Shown: positions 1 to 8,283 of the stretch, piece by piece | How positions within the stretch are numbered: position 1 is the first letter of the stretch | Layout of the letters: every line of letters starts with the position of its first letter | NCBI GenBank assembly: GCA_007127095.1 | Contig: SKZY01000447.1 | Coordinates: forward strand, 1 to 32,587 | Direction: 5' to 3' | From: Planctomycetaceae bacterium | GTDB lineage: Bacteria > Planctomycetota > Planctomycetia > Pirellulales > Pirellulaceae | DNA length: 32,587 bases | Notes under the pieces: model-generated | Told to the model about the DNA's origin: nothing | The model's database searches: none | Seen by the model: only the letters and a program-made list of their open reading frames with translations | Position numbers and translations under genes: made by a program

Positions 1-261
1 CACTTCAGGTGTTTGTTCGAGTGCAGAGATCAACGGCAGGCCCGTTTCCAGTCGCCGGGCCAAACGCCGCAGCAACCGACGATTGATGCCCCGGTGCTCG
101 GCCGCGAGATTCGCGACCAGCGTCGCAGCCGGCAACCGTTCGTCATGCGCCACCGCCAGAATGCGGATCAACGAACGCCGCATCGCCGCCCGCGAATCAC
201 CCGGCCAGACCATCGACGTCCGCCATCGCGCCGTCAGCAAAGAGGGGAACAGTTCAATCAT
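1..261 (-). CDS. GspF/PilC-like type II secretion membrane protein, N-terminal 87 codons only
   Basis: An open frame runs from an ATG at 261 to the window edge with no stop, so the gene continues to the left. Its start overlaps the TAA of the upstream gene by one base (TAATG), which suggests translational coupling. The visible part ends in a segment (LLRRLARRLETGLPLISALE) that resembles the opening of a T2SSF domain, where a cytoplasmic helical bundle carries an 'L..GLPL..AL' pattern. It is the third such protein in a row, after the genes at 1301-2284 and 261-1298. T2SSF proteins are inner-membrane platform components of type II secretion and type IV pilus machines. The family call is moderate, because only the first helices are visible. 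Confidence 0.7.
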   Translation of the reverse strand, partial: MIELFPSLLTARWRTSMVWPGDSRAAMRRSLIRILAVAHDERLPAATLVANLAAEHRGINRRLLRRLARRLETGLPLISALEQTPEV

Positions 262-1298
262 TATGACAAACCCGTCATTAAATTGATCAGTGGCATAAAG
301 AGTGACAACACGGTGCCGCCGACGAACAGGCCGACGACCATCAACGCGATCATCCCCAGCAGCGTTGTACCGGTCTCCGATCGGACCGCCGCTCGTTCGG
401 CGTAGAGGTCGGCCAGGGTCCGCAGCAAAGCCACATTGGGTCGGCCAGTGTCTGCCCGATCGCCATCCAATGCCTCGATCAAATTCGCCGGAAAGCGGTC
501 GTCGACCGGTCGGATCGCTGTGCTCGGTACCGCCCCCCAACCCGTCGCCAAGCGGGTCGCGGACGACGCGATGAACTCATCGCCGCAGGCCGATCCGGCC
601 CTACGGATCGCGTCCTCGACCCGTTCGCCGGTCTCGGTTCGATCAGCCAGATCGCGGGCAAACCGTGACATCGCGAGCAACTTGGGCGTTCCCCCGCGAC
701 GCCAAAACCCCCATCGATTGCAGCAGCGTTGTAAGGGGCGAACCCCGAAATAAAGGATTCCGCCGAGTACGAGAAAAACGCCAACCATCACGATCCAAAA
801 TCGCAGCGCCAGTCTCAGCCACCGCGATAACCCGACCACGGCGGCGGTCGGCACGGGCAGAGTCAGCCCGAACTCGTCAAACATCGTTTCGAACATCGGG
901 ACGACACCGATCCCCAGACCGATCGCTACCAGCAGAGTCAATCCGATCACGACCGACGGATAGACCAGACCGGCCGGCATGCGTCCTCGCGGCGACTCCG
1001 CCAACGACCGTGAAATCGTCAACAAGGATTGGCTCGGCCGCGGCGAGTCGTCCCCTTGCGCCGTCACGTTTCCGGTAATGGCCGGCGCGACCGATGCTCT
1101 GCCACTGGCGTCGGCGCTCAAGCTATCGATCCGTCCGATCAATCGTTCAAGCCGCCATCGCTCGCCCCGAGTCAGTGGCTCCTGGGCTAACGCCGACAAA
1201 GCCTCCGCCATCACGTCTCGGTCCGCGACCAACGAAGCGAGTCGATCTGTCGATAGGTTGACCTCAGCTTCGGTCGAGCGGCTTCCAAACAGCGACAT
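261..1298 (-). CDS. GspF/PilC-like type II secretion system F domain protein
   Basis: This 345-residue protein has a soluble helical N-terminus, a hydrophobic segment near residues 110-135 (GLVYPSVVIGLTLLVAIG), a second near 165-190 and a third at the C-terminus (GMIALMVVGLFVGGTVLSLF), ending in 'MPLINLM'. The pattern of three membrane segments with helical bundles between them, and the 'YP' motif before the first, match the T2SSF family. The N-terminal domain is poorly conserved and the usual 'GxPL..AL' turn is weak, so the protein is a divergent member. It starts 2 nt after the upstream gene's TAG and overlaps the next gene by one base, which suggests one transcript. The likely role is an inner-membrane platform for a pseudopilus or pilus. 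No ATPase or pilin gene is visible in the window. Confidence 0.75.
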   Translation of the reverse strand: MSLFGSRSTEAEVNLSTDRLASLVADRDVMAEALSALAQEPLTRGERWRLERLIGRIDSLSADASGRASVAPAITGNVTAQGDDSPRPSQSLLTISRSLAESPRGRMPAGLVYPSVVIGLTLLVAIGLGIGVVPMFETMFDEFGLTLPVPTAAVVGLSRWLRLALRFWIVMVGVFLVLGGILYFGVRPLQRCCNRWGFWRRGGTPKLLAMSRFARDLADRTETGERVEDAIRRAGSACGDEFIASSATRLATGWGAVPSTAIRPVDDRFPANLIEALDGDRADTGRPNVALLRTLADLYAERAAVRSETGTTLLGMIALMVVGLFVGGTVLSLFMPLINLMTGLS

Positions 1299-1300
1299 GG

Positions 1301-2284
1301 CTAATGAACTCCTTCGACGATGCAGTCCTCGAGCAGCGCGATGACCGGCAAGAAGACTCCCAGGGCATACAGCAGCACCGCGAAGCCACAGATCGCGATA
1401 GCGATCAACAACGGGACCGAGCGAAACCAGAGCACGACCTGGCGTTGAGCCATTTCCCGATAGACTTCGGCGACCGTCCGCAGTACCGACCAGCGGGGCT
1501 CACCCGCCACGTTGCCCGTCACCGCCCAGTCGATCAGCGGCGGCAATCGGAGCGCAGCGTCGTCCGTGCCGGTCGTCCGCTCGGTGACGAATGCGCCCGC
1601 GTAGCGGACTCCATCGGACAAGGGCAAATCGTGACGCAGCCAGTCGGCCAAAAAATCGGCTGAGCGGGCTCGACCGATCATCTCCTGACGCCGTCGAATC
1701 AACGGCAATCGATGCAGCCACCAGCCTCCCCAATTCCGCTCGGACCGGCGCCCGAACCAGATGATCACCAAGTAAGCGAATGCGACCGCCGTGGCCCAAA
1801 GGGGAACCGAGTCACGGACCGTGGCCAGCCAAAGCGCAGGCCACGACGGTTCGATCTGCAATTGTTCGTAGATCGAATCGAGTCGCGGCGATAGCCAACT
1901 GGCGGTGAACGCCAGACCGATACAGACCAATCCCAGCGTCATCGCCGTCTGCCAGAATGCGACTCGGATAGCGCGGTCGAGAGCCAAGTCACGCTCGGCC
2001 GTCGTGGTGACGGCGTCGAGTACCTGCGAAGGCGAATCGAACCGGACCCAAGCCATCGCCGCGGCTCGATACTTCGGCGGCAACGTCGCCTCCTCGCCGA
2101 TCGCCGCAGCGAGCGTTTGCCCGAGGCCGACGCGGACCGAGATCGCCGCATGGATCCGCTCGAGTTCGTCCGTCATGCGGGCCGCCGAACCGTCGATCCC
2201 GAGATCGGTTTCGATCCCGGTCGAGACGAGTGATCTCAGCTCGTCATGAAATCGCTCGAGCGGTTGGAGCGGCGACTCGGACAT
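1301..2284 (-). CDS. GspF/PilC-like type II secretion system F domain protein
   Basis: This 327-residue membrane protein has hydrophobic segments near residues 108-130, 158-178 and 290-318. The central stretch (LPLIRRRQEMIGRARSADFL, then LRHDLPLSDGVRYAG) resembles the start of the second T2SSF repeat, where 'LP.....R....AR.......L..G.PL..AL' is typical. The C-terminus (LYALGVFLPVIALLE) resembles the usual family ending 'LPI..L'. It is followed two bases later by another protein of the same type, so the two may form a heteromeric platform. The upstream neighbour (72 nt away) is a small membrane protein that overlaps an ECF sigma factor gene, so regulation by that sigma factor is possible but not shown. 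Confidence 0.78.
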   Translation of the reverse strand: MSESPLQPLERFHDELRSLVSTGIETDLGIDGSAARMTDELERIHAAISVRVGLGQTLAAAIGEEATLPPKYRAAAMAWVRFDSPSQVLDAVTTTAERDLALDRAIRVAFWQTAMTLGLVCIGLAFTASWLSPRLDSIYEQLQIEPSWPALWLATVRDSVPLWATAVAFAYLVIIWFGRRSERNWGGWWLHRLPLIRRRQEMIGRARSADFLADWLRHDLPLSDGVRYAGAFVTERTTGTDDAALRLPPLIDWAVTGNVAGEPRWSVLRTVAEVYREMAQRQVVLWFRSVPLLIAIAICGFAVLLYALGVFLPVIALLEDCIVEGVH

Positions 2285-2356
2285 GGCGGTAGCGACCTGA
2301 AAGCTGGCGGCGTGGGAGGCGTTACAAGAACCGATGCGCCAGCAGCGACGATTTGT

Positions 2357-2812
2357 CTATTCGGTTCGTCGATTCGTCGCCGTCGGCCGCGAATTGGCCT
2401 CGCCGTCGCCGACACGGCCGGCGAGTTCATCACGCCAATCGCCGACGATCTCGGCCAACGCCCAATCGCGACTCTCACCCGACTCGGCACCACGGTCGAC
2501 GATCCGCCGGTCGAGTTCTTGACCCCGTGGCATCGCGGCCGATTCGGCTCGCGCCTGCAAGCGGTTTGAAAGTGAAACGCCGCAGCAGACACAGAGCGTC
2601 GCCGCCACCATCGCACCCGCCAAATGCCACCATGTCCGCCGGAGGCAAAACCGCTCTCGGGCGGCTTCGAGTACCCGCGGCCGCAAATCGTCGGACGGGA
2701 AGACGTAATCGCCGGATGCCGCGATCATCGCTTCGATCGCGGTGATGTCCAACGGTTCACGATCGCCACGAGCGTCGGTCGATCCGTCTCGGCCTGCGTC
2801 ATGATCCGTCAT
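2357..2812 (-). CDS. Small single-span membrane protein, candidate regulator of the adjacent ECF sigma factor
   Basis: The ORF encodes 151 residues. Its ATG overlaps the sigma factor stop codon as ATGA, a strong sign of translational coupling. The N-terminal 60 residues are polar, followed by one hydrophobic segment (LAGAMVAATLCVCCGVSLS, about residues 64-82) and a charged C-terminal tail of about 70 residues. That layout and position fit an anti-sigma factor that holds the sigma factor at the membrane. However, the HxxxCxxC zinc motif of ZAS-type anti-sigma factors is absent, and no known domain is recognisable. The function is therefore an inference from context and topology alone. Confidence 0.6.
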   Translation of the reverse strand: MTDHDAGRDGSTDARGDREPLDITAIEAMIAASGDYVFPSDDLRPRVLEAARERFCLRRTWWHLAGAMVAATLCVCCGVSLSNRLQARAESAAMPRGQELDRRIVDRGAESGESRDWALAEIVGDWRDELAGRVGDGEANSRPTATNRRTE

Positions 2813-3423
2813 CGCCCGCCCCCCGGTCGCAGTGGCGAACTCAGTAGCGGAGAAGCCTGCGGTGCGTCTGACGGCATCGACCGCCCCAGGCTGCGGGCCA
2901 GCTTTTCCATCGCGTATCGATAGCGACTGGCGACGGTAGACGGCGACGCGTCGAGCACTTCAGCGATTTGTAGGAACGTCATCGACTCCCAAATTTTCAA
3001 AACCACAACCTCACTCTGCTCGGTCGGCAGCGTCCGCAGCGCTGCCCACACCTGCCGATAGGTTTCCTCCCGTTCGACCTCATCGACACCGCGACGAGTC
3101 AACAGATCGGCCAGATTGACCAACGATGTCCAACGCCGTTTTCGCCGCAAAATGACCAGCGATTCGTTGCGTACCATTCGCAGCAGGTAGGGCCACGGTT
3201 GGTCGGCACGGCCGAGCAATCGTGGCGAGTCGGCGACCCGAACCAACGCGGCCTGAACCGCGTCTTCGGCGTCGTGCTGGTTCCGCGTGATCGCGATGGC
3301 ATACCGCACCAACCGCCGGGCGGCCAAGTCGTACAAGCCCGCCAGCGCCGCCGGGCCGCTTTCGGCGATCCGTTCGGCAGACTCACGGATGCATCGGGAA
3401 AAGGTGTGTGAAGAGTCCATCAC
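2809..3423 (-). CDS. ECF-family RNA polymerase sigma factor
   Basis: The 204-residue product has the two-domain plan of ECF sigma factors. Region 2 is visible at about residues 25-95, with 'LYDLAARRLVRYAIAITRN' and 'DAEDAVQAALVRV', followed by 'PWPYLLRMVRNESLVILRRK', typical of regions 2.3-2.4. Region 4 follows at about 125-180, with 'LRTLPTEQSEVVVLKIWESM' and the helix-turn-helix 'TFLQIAEVLDASPSTVASRY'. Such factors redirect RNA polymerase to a small set of promoters. The gene overlaps the next ORF by 4 nt and is followed by three GspF-like genes, so it may control them. Upstream, 105 nt separate it from the methyltransferase gene; that gap carries a hairpin, so a separate promoter is likely. 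Confidence 0.93.
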   Translation of the reverse strand: MMDSSHTFSRCIRESAERIAESGPAALAGLYDLAARRLVRYAIAITRNQHDAEDAVQAALVRVADSPRLLGRADQPWPYLLRMVRNESLVILRRKRRWTSLVNLADLLTRRGVDEVEREETYRQVWAALRTLPTEQSEVVVLKIWESMTFLQIAEVLDASPSTVASRYRYAMEKLARSLGRSMPSDAPQASPLLSSPLRPGGGR

Positions 3424-3491
3424 CCATCAAGATGCGCCCGTTGCCCTGATTTGTCTAATAATTTTTAAGACACCGATCGCCCTGCGGCTGA

Positions 3492-3531
3492 TAGCCCAGA
3501 CGCTCTGTGAACGGTTTTCGGACAGAGCCTA
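3492..3531 (-). repeat. Hairpin repeat with terminator-like position, includes the TAG stop of the methyltransferase gene
   Basis: A 7-bp perfect stem (GCTCTGT at 3502-3508, ACAGAGC at 3522-3528) encloses a 13-nt loop. It begins directly after the TAG stop (3531-3529) of the methyltransferase gene. The + strand opening TAGCCCAGACG (3492-3502) recurs at 22722-22732. The segment containing the stop and TCTGTCCGAAAACC recurs at the end of the gene at 9287. There is no U-tract, so intrinsic termination is uncertain. It separates the sdh/methyltransferase transcript from the sigma factor gene. Confidence 0.7.
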
Positions 3532-4110
3532 GAGGCGGCAACGGTAGACAAAAGCGGGCGGTAGATTTCGCCACACGGTCGGGCTGCGGCGGACTTCCGC
3601 AAAGCTCGCGCGGAGTAATCGAGAAAAACGGCGACCGGCCGGGAGTGCCACGCCTTGCCAATAGGCGAAGGTCGCGAATTGCCCGCCGGGCCGGAGCACG
3701 CGGAGCATCGCATCCATGCATTCGCGTTGCAGCGATTCGGGAAACGCAGCCCAAGGGAGCCCACAGAGGATCGCGTCGACGCGAACGATCTGCTGCTGCT
3801 CGCAAAGCGCCTCCACGTTGGCGACGCTGTCCTGATAAACGGTCACGCCGGGACACCGCTGCCGAGTCCGCTCGGCGAGTTCCGCCGACTGTTCGATCGC
3901 GAAAAAACGACCATCCGGCTTGAGCCGATCGACAATTCGCTCCGTGAATACGCCGGTCCCTGGGCCGTATTCGACCACCGAGTCGGCGGCATCCCAATCG
4001 ACGCTCTGAACCATCATGTCGGCCAAGCCGCGACTGCTCGGCGCGATCGCCCCTACCTTCACCGGATGGCGAATGAAGTTGCGGAGGAAGGTGAGCGACT
4101 CAGAGGACAT
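3529..4110 (-). CDS. SAM-dependent methyltransferase, phospholipid N-methyltransferase-like (COG3963 type)
   Basis: The 193-residue product has a class I Rossmann methyltransferase fold. The SAM motif I is VVEYGPGTG (about residues 45-53), an acidic residue ends the next strand (FFAIEQS), and 'VDAILCGLPW' and 'VLRPGGQFATF' fit motifs IV and V. The N-terminal 'FLRNFIRHPVKVGAIAPSSR' is characteristic of the group that includes PmtA-like phosphatidylethanolamine methyltransferases and some rRNA dimethylases. The ATG at 4110 is preferred over an upstream start at 4155, because the longer form would run into sdhB and adds a sequence with no family resemblance. It begins 13 nt after sdhB, so it is probably co-transcribed with the sdh genes. 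The substrate is not proven; a membrane lipid is plausible. Confidence 0.82.
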   Translation of the reverse strand: MSSESLTFLRNFIRHPVKVGAIAPSSRGLADMMVQSVDWDAADSVVEYGPGTGVFTERIVDRLKPDGRFFAIEQSAELAERTRQRCPGVTVYQDSVANVEALCEQQQIVRVDAILCGLPWAAFPESLQRECMDAMLRVLRPGGQFATFAYWQGVALPAGRRFSRLLRASFAEVRRSPTVWRNLPPAFVYRCRL

Positions 4111-4123
4111 GCTGCTCGACCGC

Positions 4124-4978
4124 TCAGGTCTCAAACCATTTCTTAATCGCCGCAAACGTCGTCGCTCGACCGGCTCGTGCGATCGATGTCGTCAGCGGAA
4201 TCTCCTTGGGACAGACCGCGACGCAGTTTTGAGCGTTTCCACACGCCGACACGCCACCGGGTCCCATCAAGGCATCGAGACGTTCACCAGCGATCGCCTT
4301 ACCGGTCGGGTTGTGGTTGAACAGCATCGCCTGCGAGATCGCATGAGCCCCGACGAACGCTTCGTCAAAAGCCGCCAACTTGCGGGCTTCGAACTGCTCG
4401 TCGGTTTCGCCCTCGTTGCGGGTCAGCTCGATCTTGTTGTACTGCGGGCAAGCCTCGAGACAACAGCCACAACTCATGCATTGGCTCAGCGGATAGGCAC
4501 GTTCTTGCTCCTTCGTCGATTGCCGTTCGCCGGGGCCCAGGTTGTAATAGCTATCGACCGGGACCCAAGCCTTAACGCGTTGGAGGGCGCGAAACAGTCG
4601 CTGGCGGTCGACCATCAAGTCTCGAATCACGGGGAACTTCGACATCGGCTCGAGGACGATTTCGTCGGGTTCGTCGGCGAGCAAACGATCGACCAAGGCA
4701 CTGCACGATTGCCTAACCTGGCCGTTGATGACCATCGTGCAGGAGCCGCAGACCTCTTCGAGGCAACCGCAATCCCAGGCGACAGGAGCGACCTTCTTGC
4801 CGTCGACGTTCTTTCCCTTCGCCGCGATCTTCTGCAGCACGCTGATAACGTTCATCTCCCGCTCGTAGCCGACATCGAACAGTTCCCAATAGGGCTCTTC
4901 ACCGGGGCCGTTCTGGCGGAGCACACGGACACGGATCTCGCTGGGCGGATTCTTCTTCGTTGGGATGGGAGCGATCAC
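4124..4978 (-). CDS. sdhB: Succinate dehydrogenase/fumarate reductase iron-sulfur subunit
   Basis: The 284-residue protein passes electrons from the flavin of SdhA to quinone through three Fe-S clusters. The [2Fe-2S] ligands are C72, C77, C80 and C92 (C-x4-C-x2-C-x11-C). A second domain has CMSCGCCLEACP (C167, C170, C173, C177) and CGNAQNCVAVCP (C246, C252, C256), giving the [4Fe-4S] and [3Fe-4S] clusters. The N-terminal ferredoxin-like and C-terminal helical domains are both complete. The sequence resembles the type B enzymes (Bacillus, Wolinella), in agreement with the single cytochrome subunit at 7152-8024. It lies 57 nt behind sdhA and 13 nt ahead of a methyltransferase gene. Confidence 0.97.
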   Translation of the reverse strand: MIAPIPTKKNPPSEIRVRVLRQNGPGEEPYWELFDVGYEREMNVISVLQKIAAKGKNVDGKKVAPVAWDCGCLEEVCGSCTMVINGQVRQSCSALVDRLLADEPDEIVLEPMSKFPVIRDLMVDRQRLFRALQRVKAWVPVDSYYNLGPGERQSTKEQERAYPLSQCMSCGCCLEACPQYNKIELTRNEGETDEQFEARKLAAFDEAFVGAHAISQAMLFNHNPTGKAIAGERLDALMGPGGVSACGNAQNCVAVCPKEIPLTTSIARAGRATTFAAIKKWFET

Positions 4979-5035
4979 GTTAAAACCCTCTGATCTGGAC
5001 GGATATGAAATGGCTGGCGAATAAAAAACCGGGAA

Positions 5036-7021
5036 TCAATGTGTCGACGTGGCCGTTTGCTGGCTGTCCGCCTTGGCTTTAGCCCGCTCGTTCCAAACCT
5101 CCTCGATCGCCTCGGCTCCGACCAACCCATAAAGCCGTGGCCGAGGCGGGATCAGCGACGTATCGACGTCCTCATAACTCATCTGAGGCTGATTGCTGTT
5201 GGTATCCCACGTCGCGATGGTGCTCTTGAGGAACTTACGGTTGTTCGCCTCAAACTCGTCGCACCAGACTTCGGCTTGTCGCCGCCGCTCCACCGGCTCT
5301 TCGGATGTCAAACTCGGCTTTTCGAAGTCGGGCTTGTAGTGGGCCCCGCGACATTCGTCCCGCAGCAGCGCACCGTGCAACAGGCTCTTCGCGAGTGGGA
5401 ACATATCTTGCACCGACTTGGCAAAGATCACATTTTGGTTGGTCCAGTGCCCACCGTCGGAAAGGCTGACCCGCATCGCCCGCTCGTGCAATTCGTCGAT
5501 GTGACCGATCGCCTCTTCAAGTTGCTTATTTCGCCGTACGACCGTCGCCGCGCGAGTCATCAGATCACCCATCTCCTGGTGGATCAAATACGGATTCTCG
5601 TCGCCGGTCGAAGTCTTGAGCAACTTGTCATGACGCTCCTGCTGGGTTTTCACCGCCGCTTCGGTCAACGACGATGGGACCTCGGCATACCCGCCCTGCT
5701 GGTTCGCGATGTAATTAATGATCGACGGGCCGACGAACAGCCCCGAAAAGATGCAAGAGAGCAGCGAGTTGGCGCCGAGTCGGTTGGCACCGTGGTAGTG
5801 ATAATCGCACTCACCGATCGCGTAGAGGCCCTCGATGCTGGTCATCTGGTTCCGGGGCGACCCAGGGAGCAGCCCGCCGTCACCCGACTTGGCGTAATCG
5901 GCCCACAACCCGGCCATGCTGTAGTGAACCGCCGGGAAAATCTTCATCGGTTCGAAACGCGGGTCGACCCCTTGGAACTTTTCGTAGATTTCCAAGATCC
6001 CACCGAGTTTGCGATCGAGTTCGGCCTTGGGAATATGGGTCAAATCGAGATAGACGCACATCCGATCGCTGTCGACACTGAGCCCTTCGTTGACACAGAT
6101 ATCAAAGATTTCGCGGGTCGCGATATCGCGAGGGACGAGGTTGCCATACTTGGGATAGCGTTCCTCCAGGAAATAAAACCGGTCACCGGCAGGAATATCC
6201 TTCGGGGCGCGGGAATCGTGAGGCGTACGCGGCACCCAGACACGACCACCCTCGCCTCGAGCCGATTCGCTCATCAAACGCAGCTTATCGGCCCCCGGAA
6301 TCGCGGTCGGGTGGACCTGGATGAACTCACAATTGGCATAACGGGCTCCGGCCTGAAAACAGCGACTCGCGGCACTGCCGGTGCAGAAGACACTCATCGT
6401 GCTCTTGCCGAACAGCAACCCGCAGCCGCCGGTCGCCACGATTACCGCGTCGGCCGGGAAGGCCTCGATCTTCATCGACACCATGTCCTGAGCCACCACG
6501 CCGCGGCAGCGACCGGTCTCATCTTGGATCGGTCCGAGGAAATCCCAAAATTCGAACTTCCGCACCAACCCCTCGGCTTCCCGCCTGCGGACCTGTTCGT
6601 CGAGGGCATAGAGCAACTGCTGGCCCGTGGTTGCGCCGGCGAACGCGGTCCGCTTGTACAGTGTCCCGCCGAAGCGGCGACGGTCGATGAAACCTTCACC
6701 GGTGCGGTTGAACGGGACACCCAATCGGTCCATCAGATCGATCACCTTGGGAGCCCAAAAGGCCATTTCCTTGACCGGTGGCTGGTGATTCAAAAAGTCG
6801 CCGCCGTAAACGGTGTCGTCGAAGTGCTTCCACTCGTTGTCGCCCAATTGGCGAGTCTGGTCGTTGCAACTGTTGATGCCACCTTGGGCGCAAACGCTGT
6901 GCGAACGTTTGACCGGGGTCAGGCTGATCAGATCGACTTGGGCGCCGAGTTCGGCAAGCTTCATCGTTGCCGCTAAACCGGCCAAACCGCCACCGACAAC
7001 CACGACTCGCTGCTGTGCCAT
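5036..7021 (-). CDS. sdhA: Succinate dehydrogenase/fumarate reductase flavoprotein subunit
   Basis: The 661-residue protein oxidises succinate to fumarate with covalently bound FAD. The Rossmann motif VVVVGGGLAGLAATMKLAEL is at residues 6-25, and the FAD-linking histidine is H41 in 'RSHSVCAQGG'. Downstream, 'RGEGGRVWV', 'HPTAIPGADKLRLMSESARG' and 'HYHGANRLGANSLLSCIFSG' are typical active-site and FAD-binding segments. The C-terminal helical domain is complete. The order sdhC-sdhA-sdhB and the sequence style match the type B succinate:quinone reductases. It lies 130 nt behind sdhC. The direction of catalysis (respiration or fumarate reduction) cannot be read from sequence, but the context with ATP synthase favours succinate oxidation. 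Confidence 0.97.
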   Translation of the reverse strand: MAQQRVVVVGGGLAGLAATMKLAELGAQVDLISLTPVKRSHSVCAQGGINSCNDQTRQLGDNEWKHFDDTVYGGDFLNHQPPVKEMAFWAPKVIDLMDRLGVPFNRTGEGFIDRRRFGGTLYKRTAFAGATTGQQLLYALDEQVRRREAEGLVRKFEFWDFLGPIQDETGRCRGVVAQDMVSMKIEAFPADAVIVATGGCGLLFGKSTMSVFCTGSAASRCFQAGARYANCEFIQVHPTAIPGADKLRLMSESARGEGGRVWVPRTPHDSRAPKDIPAGDRFYFLEERYPKYGNLVPRDIATREIFDICVNEGLSVDSDRMCVYLDLTHIPKAELDRKLGGILEIYEKFQGVDPRFEPMKIFPAVHYSMAGLWADYAKSGDGGLLPGSPRNQMTSIEGLYAIGECDYHYHGANRLGANSLLSCIFSGLFVGPSIINYIANQQGGYAEVPSSLTEAAVKTQQERHDKLLKTSTGDENPYLIHQEMGDLMTRAATVVRRNKQLEEAIGHIDELHERAMRVSLSDGGHWTNQNVIFAKSVQDMFPLAKSLLHGALLRDECRGAHYKPDFEKPSLTSEEPVERRRQAEVWCDEFEANNRKFLKSTIATWDTNSNQPQMSYEDVDTSLIPPRPRLYGLVGAEAIEEVWNERAKAKADSQQTATSTH

Positions 7022-7151
7022 ATCTTCGTAACTCCCGAAATTTCCGCTTCAGCGGCGGACGGATGATTGAATCGAATGAATAATCGTCTGGGCTCGACCG
7101 CCGCTTCTCTGGTGCATTAACCGGAAACGGGGCCTGGGGATCACCGCCTGA

Positions 7152-8024
7152 CTACTGTCCGGCGTCGGACAGCGGGCCGGTCGAAATCAATTCCGACGCG
7201 GCGTCATCGCCGGACGAGTCGCCGAGTACCGGATCGGGTTGAGTACGTTTCTTGACGCTGCGGGGGACCAAACCGGCTTCGACGTTGGCCTTGTACATGC
7301 GGTCTTCGATCGCCTTGGCCGCTTCGGGATCGGTCGAAATCGCTCCCCACCAGGCACTGGTGCCGACTACCAGCAACACCACCCCGAAGGCGGTGCAGAC
7401 CCTCAGCGCCCGCCGCTGTGCCGCTGCGGAAATCCACAATCCCCAGGTGATCCCGGCGGTCCACAGGCCGTTGGCAAGGTGGAAGATGCAAGCCCACACG
7501 CCGACCAGATAAAACGCTTGCCAAAACAGACTGTTCATCGCCACCGCCAATGTGCTGGCGGCGTTGTAGGCGCGGAATTGGGCGAACCCGAGTTGGTCGC
7601 CGAGTTTGATCCAGGGCGAGAAATGGACCCAGCCGTGCAGGTGCCAGACGTGCATCATCAGATAGACAAAGGCGATCAGCCCGGTGATCCGCTGCCACTT
7701 GTACCGGCGATTGCTCGGATACTTGTAATTGCCGGTGTTGCTGTGCCCGGTCCGCGCGATCCAGACGCCGATGATGGCGTGAAACAGCAGCGGGGTGAAG
7801 ATCAGCCCCCATTCGACGAGCGGCAATGCGGCCCCGGCCGAATGGATCAAGTAGACCAGCGACTGGAAGGTTTCGGTGCCGTTCAACAGGCTCGCGTTGG
7901 TGGCCAGGTGGACCACCATGTAAGCGCCCAACGGGACGATCCCGGTCAACGAGTGCAATCGGCGGATCGCGAACTCATGGCGGGTGAAAAACGATTCGGA
8001 CGGCGAGCCGGTTGCGGAAGTCAT
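7152..8024 (-). CDS. sdhC: Succinate dehydrogenase cytochrome b subunit (type B, single membrane anchor)
   Basis: The 290-residue membrane protein anchors SdhAB and carries haem b. About five membrane spans are visible, with histidines in the expected helices: 'RRLHSLTGIVPLGAYMVVHL', 'LLFHAIIGVWI', 'YLMMHVWHLHGW' and 'CIFHLANGLW'. This fits the diheme single-subunit cytochrome b of Bacillus and Wolinella type enzymes rather than the SdhC/SdhD pair of E. coli. The ATG at 8024 (MTSATG) is chosen because the frame can extend to 8159, but the added residues lack family similarity. The charged C-terminal tail of about 50 residues is longer than usual. It is the first gene of sdhC-A-B and diverges from ftr. 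Confidence 0.93.
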   Translation of the reverse strand: MTSATGSPSESFFTRHEFAIRRLHSLTGIVPLGAYMVVHLATNASLLNGTETFQSLVYLIHSAGAALPLVEWGLIFTPLLFHAIIGVWIARTGHSNTGNYKYPSNRRYKWQRITGLIAFVYLMMHVWHLHGWVHFSPWIKLGDQLGFAQFRAYNAASTLAVAMNSLFWQAFYLVGVWACIFHLANGLWTAGITWGLWISAAAQRRALRVCTAFGVVLLVVGTSAWWGAISTDPEAAKAIEDRMYKANVEAGLVPRSVKKRTQPDPVLGDSSGDDAASELISTGPLSDAGQ

Positions 8025-8283
8025 GATGATTCGAAAGTTGGTCGATAACCTACAGGATGATCGGTAGAACCGTAAAAGCGACCGAGCAAACAACGATACC
8101 CACGGGCGGCGGTCCAATGTAATTTTAACGGCCGCCGACGAATACCCGCTGATCGGCAAAACCGCTCGGATTGCCGCAGCGTGAGTCGGTTCGAATTCGC
8201 CTGTCCGGTTTTCTGTCAGGGCCGGTTCGTTATGCTCAGGCGAGTCAGAACCGCTTCGTTCCGCCCCGCTTCCGAGTCCCCCG
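8025..8283. promoter_or_regulatory. Divergent intergenic region between sdhC and ftr, with an inverted repeat
   Basis: The 259-nt gap must hold promoters for both directions. The clearest element is an inverted repeat, GGCGGC at 8105-8110 and GCCGCC at 8131-8136, around a 20-nt A+T-rich centre. It could be an operator or a leader hairpin. No convincing -35/-10 pair was found; TATGCT near 8232 is a weak candidate -10 for ftr. A tRNA-like GGTTCGAATTC lies at 8188-8198, but no tRNA folds around it. Confidence 0.35.

Noticed and set aside
5039-6976. 645-codon open frame on the plus strand opposite sdhA
   Set aside because: It is antisense to a clear sdhA gene. Long antisense frames are expected from the codon use of G+C-rich genes, and its product has no recognisable domain.
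8188-8198. GGTTCGAATTC resembling a tRNA T-loop
   Set aside because: The flanking bases do not form a T-stem, and no acceptor or anticodon arm can be built around it.
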